Source: Methanosarcina sp. UBA402
GTDB lineage: Archaea > Halobacteriota > Methanosarcinia > Methanosarcinales > Methanosarcinaceae
DNA length: 9,229 nt
Reading direction: 5' to 3'
NCBI GenBank assembly: GCA_002509325.1
Contig: DADO01000181.1
Span: forward strand, 1 to 9,229
Part shown: positions 6,580-9,229 of the stretch, piece by piece
How positions within the stretch are numbered: the first letter of the stretch is position 1
Layout of the letters: each line of letters begins with the position of its first letter
Notes under the pieces: generated by a model
What the model was told of the DNA's origin: nothing
Databases searched by the model: none
Seen by the model: only the letters and a program-made list of their open reading frames with translations
Position numbers and translations under genes: made by a program

Positions 6580-6647
6580 CTAGTTAGTAATATAAACTAG
6601 TTAATAGTATACGCTAGTTAATAATATAAGCTAGTTAATATTATAAA
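6580..6647. repeat. 17-bp tandem repeat, four exact-length copies
   Basis: Units at 6580-6596, 6597-6613, 6614-6630 and 6631-6647 all begin CTAGTTA and continue with AT-rich sequence such as ATAATATAAG. The first is preceded by bases that make a TAACTAGTTA palindrome (6577-6586). The array sits between the secF promoter and the deaminase promoter. Confidence 0.92.
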
Positions 6648-6707
6648 TAAGTTGATTTGTTTTAGTTCTGTATTCTCACGAATTATATTAATTTTTCCTC
6701 GAAAAGG

Positions 6708-6752
6708 AATTCTTCTCTATACACCGCTAATTCTTCTCTAAATTCTTCTCTA
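6708..6752. repeat. Three copies of AATTCTTCTCTA
   Basis: The 12-mer AATTCTTCTCTA occurs at 6708-6719, 6729-6740 and 6741-6752. The first is followed by TACACCGCTA and the last by TATACCGTTA, so the larger unit is about 21-22 bp and the middle copy is truncated. It lies 100-140 bp before the deaminase start. Confidence 0.75.
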
Positions 6753-6815
6753 TATACCGTTAGCTCATTCCACTTAAAATTAACTCTTTAAAACGGTACA
6801 AGTTCTAACGTCACA

Positions 6816-6827
6816 GCTATATATACC
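6816..6827 (+). promoter_or_regulatory. TATA box for a leaderless deaminase transcript
   Basis: GCTATATATACC (6816-6827) is a strong archaeal TATA box. With the usual spacing of about 25 bp from its centre, transcription starts at 6846-6849, on or next to the ATG at 6849. The intervening bases contain no Shine-Dalgarno, so the mRNA is probably leaderless. Confidence 0.65.
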
Positions 6828-6848
6828 AGTTACTGTTCATTAAAAATA

Positions 6849-7316
6849 ATGACAGAAAGACCTTCTCTTGACGAGTACTTCCTCGAAATCGCTTTCGTGG
6901 TAGGCAAGCGGGCTACCTGCCTCCGGAATAACGTGGGGGCTGTGATCGTCCGGGATAAACGGATTCTCTCAACCGGATATAATGGGGCACCCAGCGGCAT
7001 GGAACACTGCCTTGATATCGGGTGTATTAGAGATATGGAGCAAATCCCTTCAGGCACGAGACACGAAAAGTGCAGGGCAGTGCATGCGGAACAAAACGCA
7101 ATTATCCAGGCTGCAATTCATGGGGTAAGCATAGCAGGATCAACCATCTACTGTACACACCAGCCCTGTATTCTCTGCACGAAAATGATTATTAACTCAA
7201 ACATCAAAAGAGTTGTATACGCAACTCTCTATCCTGACACCGATTCACTTAAGTTTTTCAGGGATGCGGGTGTGGAAGTGGAACATGTACCCTTTTCACT
7301 ACTTAAAAGCACTTAA
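6849..7316 (+). CDS. Probable dCMP deaminase (ComEB-like cytidine/deoxycytidylate deaminase family)
   Basis: A 155-residue cytosolic zinc enzyme expected to convert dCMP to dUMP, feeding thymidylate synthase. Motifs: VGAVIVRDKRILSTGYNGAPSG (29-50), typical of dCMP deaminases, then the zinc site HAE (H79, catalytic E81) and PCILC (C107, C110). H54 and C59 in the insert between them (EHCLDIGCIRD) plus the late HEKCRAVHAE segment match the ComEB/dCMP-deaminase pattern rather than small cytidine deaminases. Length is usual for the family. The ATG at 6849 has no Shine-Dalgarno but is positioned for a leaderless transcript. The last codons (LLKST and stop) lie inside a 10-bp tandem repeat, so the C-terminus may vary between relatives. 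Substrate assignment is by family resemblance. Confidence 0.87.
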   Translation: MTERPSLDEYFLEIAFVVGKRATCLRNNVGAVIVRDKRILSTGYNGAPSGMEHCLDIGCIRDMEQIPSGTRHEKCRAVHAEQNAIIQAAIHGVSIAGSTIYCTHQPCILCTKMIINSNIKRVVYATLYPDTDSLKFFRDAGVEVEHVPFSLLKST

Positions 7317-7356
7317 AAGCACCTAAAAGCACTTAAAAACATTTAAAAGCACTTAA
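7301..7356 (+). repeat. 10-bp tandem repeat overlapping the deaminase stop codon
   Basis: Units ACTTAAAAGC (7301, 7311), ACCTAAAAGC (7321), ACTTAAAAAC (7331), ATTTAAAAGC (7341) and a partial ACTTAA (7351) are in perfect 10-bp register. The TAA stop (7314-7316) lies in the second copy. Because 10 is not a multiple of three, gain or loss of a copy 5' of the stop would change the reading frame of the tail. Confidence 0.92.
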
Positions 7357-7367
7357 CGGAACTTCAG

Positions 7368-7423
7368 GCGGGAAATGAGCCCGCAGGATTTAACAGCTTT
7401 CTGCATTCACTTATGCAGAAGCT
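7368..7423 (+). other. Two hairpins in the deaminase-cupin spacer
   Basis: GCGGG (7368-7372) pairs with CCCGC (7380-7384) over a 7-base loop. AGCTTTCTGCAT (7395-7406) pairs with ATGCAGAAGCT (7413-7423) with one bulged T. Neither is followed by a T-run, so they are not ordinary terminators; they may stabilise the upstream mRNA end or lie in the cupin leader. Confidence 0.45.
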
Positions 7424-7489
7424 TGTACAGAGGCAAGATTGTCAGGTGACTGGATAGTCTATATTGGTTAAGCGATAAGAGGTGGAGTA

Positions 7490-7813
7490 ATGTCTGAAGG
7501 GTTAAAAGCCAGAGTGTTTAAGGCAGAAGATTTGATTGAATACCAGGAAGGAGCTGTTGTAAGCAAAGAGATTATCCGTAAAGATACCGGAACCGTAACC
7601 ATATTTGCTTTCGAAAAAGGAGAAGGTCTAAGCGAACATACTGCGCCTTTCGATGCTATGGTTCAGGTAATAGATGGAAAAGCAGAAATCACTATTTCCG
7701 GGAATAAAAATATTCTCGAGAAAGGAGATACTATCATAATGCCTGCCAATGAACCGCATGCGCTACATGCCCTAGAAAGGTTCAAAATGGTTCTAATTAT
7801 GATCAGATCTTAA
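7490..7813 (+). CDS. Small single-domain cupin protein
   Basis: A 107-residue protein that is almost entirely one cupin beta-barrel. Motif 1 (G44 to G63, GEGLSEHTAPFDAMVQVIDG) keeps the first His (H50), but the second His position is A52 and the Glu position is A56, with D55 beside it. Motif 2 (G79 to H93, GDTIIMPANEPHALH) keeps H90 and adds H93. The HTAPFDA form recurs in small archaeal and bacterial cupins as I recall them, so this is probably subfamily-normal rather than decay, but it gives an unusual metal site if any metal is bound. Function is unknown; stress or sugar/ligand binding cannot be told apart. The ATG is supported by GGTGGAG just upstream. It lies 173 bp after the deaminase and may be on its own transcript (GTCTATATTGG at about 7457-7467 is TATA-like). 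Confidence 0.82.
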   Translation: MSEGLKARVFKAEDLIEYQEGAVVSKEIIRKDTGTVTIFAFEKGEGLSEHTAPFDAMVQVIDGKAEITISGNKNILEKGDTIIMPANEPHALHALERFKMVLIMIRS

Positions 7814-7873
7814 TACTATTTAAGCTACGTTTTAAAGTGAAATTCAGGAAAGAACTAACTCCACTCAAAAGGG

Positions 7874-7921
7874 TTTTAAAAATGGAGGAAATTCAATTCT
7901 TCTTAATTCACTTCTTTTTTT
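7874..7921. terminator. Oligo-T termination signals between convergent cupin and cofE genes
   Basis: A run of seven T (7915-7921) on the plus strand, inside the last codons of cofE, and a run of five T on the minus strand (7878-7882, beyond the cofE stop) are positioned to end the cupin and cofE transcripts. Archaeal terminators are often bare T-tracts; no stem is evident. Confidence 0.4.
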
Positions 7922-8672
7922 GTAGGCAGCGAAGCCCTTTTTTTATTATATCTTGCTCTTCAGGACGGTAAATTTCCTTTATAGAAGGATTTTCTTTACA
8001 ATAATGATTAAGCCCACGAATAACAACCACAGGAATTCCGCCTGCGCCTTCGCCCATCAGAAGGTTTGCGGCACCTGCAAGTTCGTCAGCTACTGCTTCT
8101 TCTGTAATCTCAAGAATTCTTCCGAAGAGGTCTTTTTCCCCAATCCAGCGCTTTATAGGTTTTATCTTGTAAATTCCTATGGCAGCTCCGGTCTGTCCGA
8201 TTTTGAAAGCCCTCCCGTTTGTGTCCGTGACAATGACACTTAACTCTTTCCCGCTAAACTTTTCGAGCTCCTGTCCAAGCCTTGAAGCACTGACATCTGG
8301 ATTTACCGGAGGGTAGAGCAAGAATCCGTCTTCAATATTTGAGTCGTCAACTCCTGCATTTACACAGGTATGCCCTGCGAGAGTTGTCACAAGCATAAAT
8401 GGTTTTTCCACAAGAACTTCCCTGCTCCGGGAAAGTACAGCCTGGATGAATCTCGCATCTTTTCCGTTCCGGGCTGCAATCTCAAGTGCCACCTTTCCAG
8501 GAGAGATATCCTCGAGCCTGAAGATCTCCCCTTCAGCTTTAGCGACAACAGTCGAGGCAATTATAACAATATCCCTATCCTGAAGTTCGATGTTTTCACA
8601 GATGATCAAGGGCAGGTCATCCCCAGCATGTATAAGGGGAATATTTTCAACGGCTATGGCTTCAAATCTCAA
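7908..8672 (-). CDS. cofE: Coenzyme F420:L-glutamate ligase CofE
   Basis: A 254-residue GTP-dependent ligase that adds the first and following gamma-linked glutamates to F420-0, finishing the deazaflavin cofactor of methanogenesis (EC 6.3.2.31 and 6.3.2.34). Family motifs: GHTCVNAGVDDSN (100-112), VTDTNGRAFKIGQTGAAIGI (148-167), and LLMGEGAGGIPVVVIRG (204-220). D109, D150 and the Glu of GEGA correspond to acidic metal-site positions in the family. Length is normal for the stand-alone archaeal enzyme; there is no C-terminal nitroreductase-like fusion as in actinobacterial FbiB. The start is TTG (8670-8672): an in-frame TGA lies only four codons upstream and GAGG is seven bases before the TTG, so no ATG start is available without losing conserved residues. 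It is transcribed towards the cupin gene and away from the box C/D RNA. Confidence 0.94.
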   Translation of the reverse strand: MRFEAIAVENIPLIHAGDDLPLIICENIELQDRDIVIIASTVVAKAEGEIFRLEDISPGKVALEIAARNGKDARFIQAVLSRSREVLVEKPFMLVTTLAGHTCVNAGVDDSNIEDGFLLYPPVNPDVSASRLGQELEKFSGKELSVIVTDTNGRAFKIGQTGAAIGIYKIKPIKRWIGEKDLFGRILEITEEAVADELAGAANLLMGEGAGGIPVVVIRGLNHYCKENPSIKEIYRPEEQDIIKKGLRCLQKKK

Positions 8673-8782
8673 GTGTTTTCCTCAAAAGTCTTTGAAATAA
8701 ATATAGGCAATCGAATTTTGTTCGGTAAGATCCGGGAAGCAATCCCGTAAATCAATTATTTGCAGCAGTAAAGGCAGTAACC

Positions 8783-8790
8783 ATAATATA
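8783..8790 (+). promoter_or_regulatory. TATA box for the box C/D RNA, possibly shared with cofE
   Basis: ATAATATA (8783-8790) lies about 25 bp before the predicted 5' end of the guide RNA (about 8811-8814), the right archaeal spacing. Its complement TATATTAT could also serve cofE, giving that gene a leader of about 90 bases. Another minus-strand candidate (TATATTTAT, 8697-8705) would start too close to the TTG and exclude its Shine-Dalgarno. Confidence 0.5.
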
Positions 8791-8810
8791 AGATCACCGA
8801 TATACTGGAT

Positions 8811-8880
8811 TTTGCGGCGATGATGAGAGTTACCCCAACTGAGCAAAAGATGATGAAAATAATTTCCTGATGCCGCGCTT
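8811..8880 (+). ncRNA. Box C/D guide sRNA (2'-O-methylation guide)
   Basis: All parts of an archaeal box C/D sRNA are present in order. A terminal stem GCGGC (8814-8818) pairs with GCCGC (8872-8876), extended by a G-U pair (8819/8871). Box C is ATGATGA (8820-8826), then a 12-base guide GAGTTACCCCAA, box D' CTGA (8839-8842), a short linker, box C' ATGATGA (8850-8856), a 10-base guide AAATAATTTC, and box D CTGA (8867-8870). Such RNAs bind L7Ae, Nop5 and fibrillarin and direct ribose methylation of rRNA or tRNA. By the five-bases-from-D rule the D' guide (opposite C8834) would modify a G in UUGGGGUAACUC, and the D guide (opposite A8862) a U in GAAAUUAUUU. I could not place either target with confidence. 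A TATA box lies at the right distance upstream and T-tracts follow. Confidence 0.88.
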
Positions 8881-8894
8881 TTCACCTATTTTTT
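8878..8894 (+). terminator. T-tract terminator of the box C/D RNA
   Basis: CTTTTC (8878-8883) directly after the terminal stem and a run of six T (8889-8894) fit archaeal oligo-T termination of the guide RNA. Confidence 0.55.
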
Positions 8895-8931
8895 CAATAT
8901 ACTTTATATTTACAGTTTACGTATTTTCCGA

Positions 8932-9168
8932 TTTATTATCATTCAACTTACTCATTCCCCAACTTTCTTATTTATTTCAACTTATTTTATTTTCCAACTT
9001 ATTTATTTTTTCAACTTATTTTACATTCCAATTTTCTTAATTATTTCAACTTATTCTACTTTTTAACTTACGTATTTATTTCAACTTATTTTACTTTTTA
9101 ACTTACATATTTATTTCAACTTATTTTACTTTCTAACTTACTTATTTTCTCAATTTATTTACCGATAG
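8932..9168. repeat. AT-rich tandem array with a 34-35-bp period built of ~17-bp half-units
   Basis: The core TCAACTTATT or close variants recurs with its C at 8944, 8978, 9012, 9047, 9082, 9117 and 9151, a spacing of 34 or 35 bp. The copies starting at 9073 and 9108 are nearly identical over 35 bp; those at the ends are more diverged, as is usual in a slippage-grown array. Within each unit a second AACTTA half-copy gives an underlying period of about 17 bp. There are no unique spacers between repeats. Confidence 0.88.
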
Positions 9169-9229
9169 TATCTTTTTGGTCGTGCGCTATTAGTTAGTTG
9201 ATGTTATTTCTAAAACGCTTTTAGTGGCG
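9169..9229. other. Right-edge segment without a supportable feature
   Basis: This stretch returns to mixed base composition. Reading frames are short and closed on the plus strand, and a 12-codon open tail on the minus strand touching the edge is too short to call. Any gene would lie beyond the window. Confidence 0.3.

Noticed and set aside
7490..7813. Cupin as a degraded pseudogene because motif 1 lacks the second His and the Glu
   Set aside because: The frame is intact with a good ribosome binding site, and the HTAPFDA form appears to be normal for this small cupin subgroup.
8811..8880. Assignment of the guide RNA to a specific 23S rRNA site
   Set aside because: Both guides show partial resemblance to the conserved GAAAUUCC...GGGUAAGUU region of 23S rRNA, but each with mismatches, so no target is claimed.
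8682..8885. Minus-strand 67-codon ORF across the box C/D RNA
   Set aside because: It is antisense to a well-formed sRNA gene and shows no protein features.
8932..9168. Possible CRISPR array
   Set aside because: The repeats are contiguous with no unique spacers, very AT-rich and gradually diverging; no cas genes are nearby.
9188..9229. Partial minus-strand gene entering from the right edge
   Set aside because: Only about 12 open codons are visible, too few to separate from chance.

Overview
The window reads as chromosomal DNA of a methanogenic archaeon, most likely Methanosarcina. This rests on a coenzyme F420 glutamate ligase (CofE), an archaeal-type SecF-SecD pair, a replication factor C small subunit, TATA-box promoters, oligo-T terminators, a box C/D guide RNA and long AT-rich spacers full of short tandem repeats. 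The genus is an inference from protein flavour and spacer style; no search was run.

Layout, left to right. A strong hairpin terminator (12-49) closes a gene lying off the left edge. A Rh-type ammonium/gas channel gene follows on the plus strand (301-1554). Then comes about 1 kb with no convincing gene (1555-2579), holding a ~99-bp imperfect palindrome, inverted-repeat debris that looks like a decayed mobile element, and a 45-bp tandem repeat that carries a doubtful 44-codon basic ORF. A minus-strand cluster follows in transcription order secF (6313-5408), secD (5411-3696, overlapping secF by ATGA), then a divergent RFC small subunit (3602-2580). The 535-bp divergent spacer 6314-6848 contains three different tandem-repeat families plus promoters for both sides. 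On the plus strand come a probable dCMP deaminase (6849-7316), apparently made from a leaderless mRNA, and a small cupin (7490-7813). CofE converges from the right on the minus strand (8672-7908, TTG start). The right end holds a complete-looking box C/D sRNA gene with its own TATA box and T-tract terminator (about 8811-8880), then a ~235-bp AT-rich tandem array.

How the genes relate: SecD and SecF form the membrane complex that assists Sec-dependent export. The RFC subunit downstream belongs to the clamp loader that places PCNA on DNA; its Walker B and sensor 1 residues are degenerate, so it may be a non-hydrolysing subunit. The deaminase supplies dUMP for thymidylate synthesis. CofE adds glutamates to F420, the hydride carrier of methanogenesis. 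The Rh-type channel would handle NH3/NH4+ or possibly CO2. These are mostly housekeeping genes.

The most notable items outside the coding genes are the box C/D sRNA at 8814-8876 and the density of tandem repeats, several with a period of about 17 bp. I found no CRISPR array, tRNA, rRNA, intact insertion sequence or defence system.
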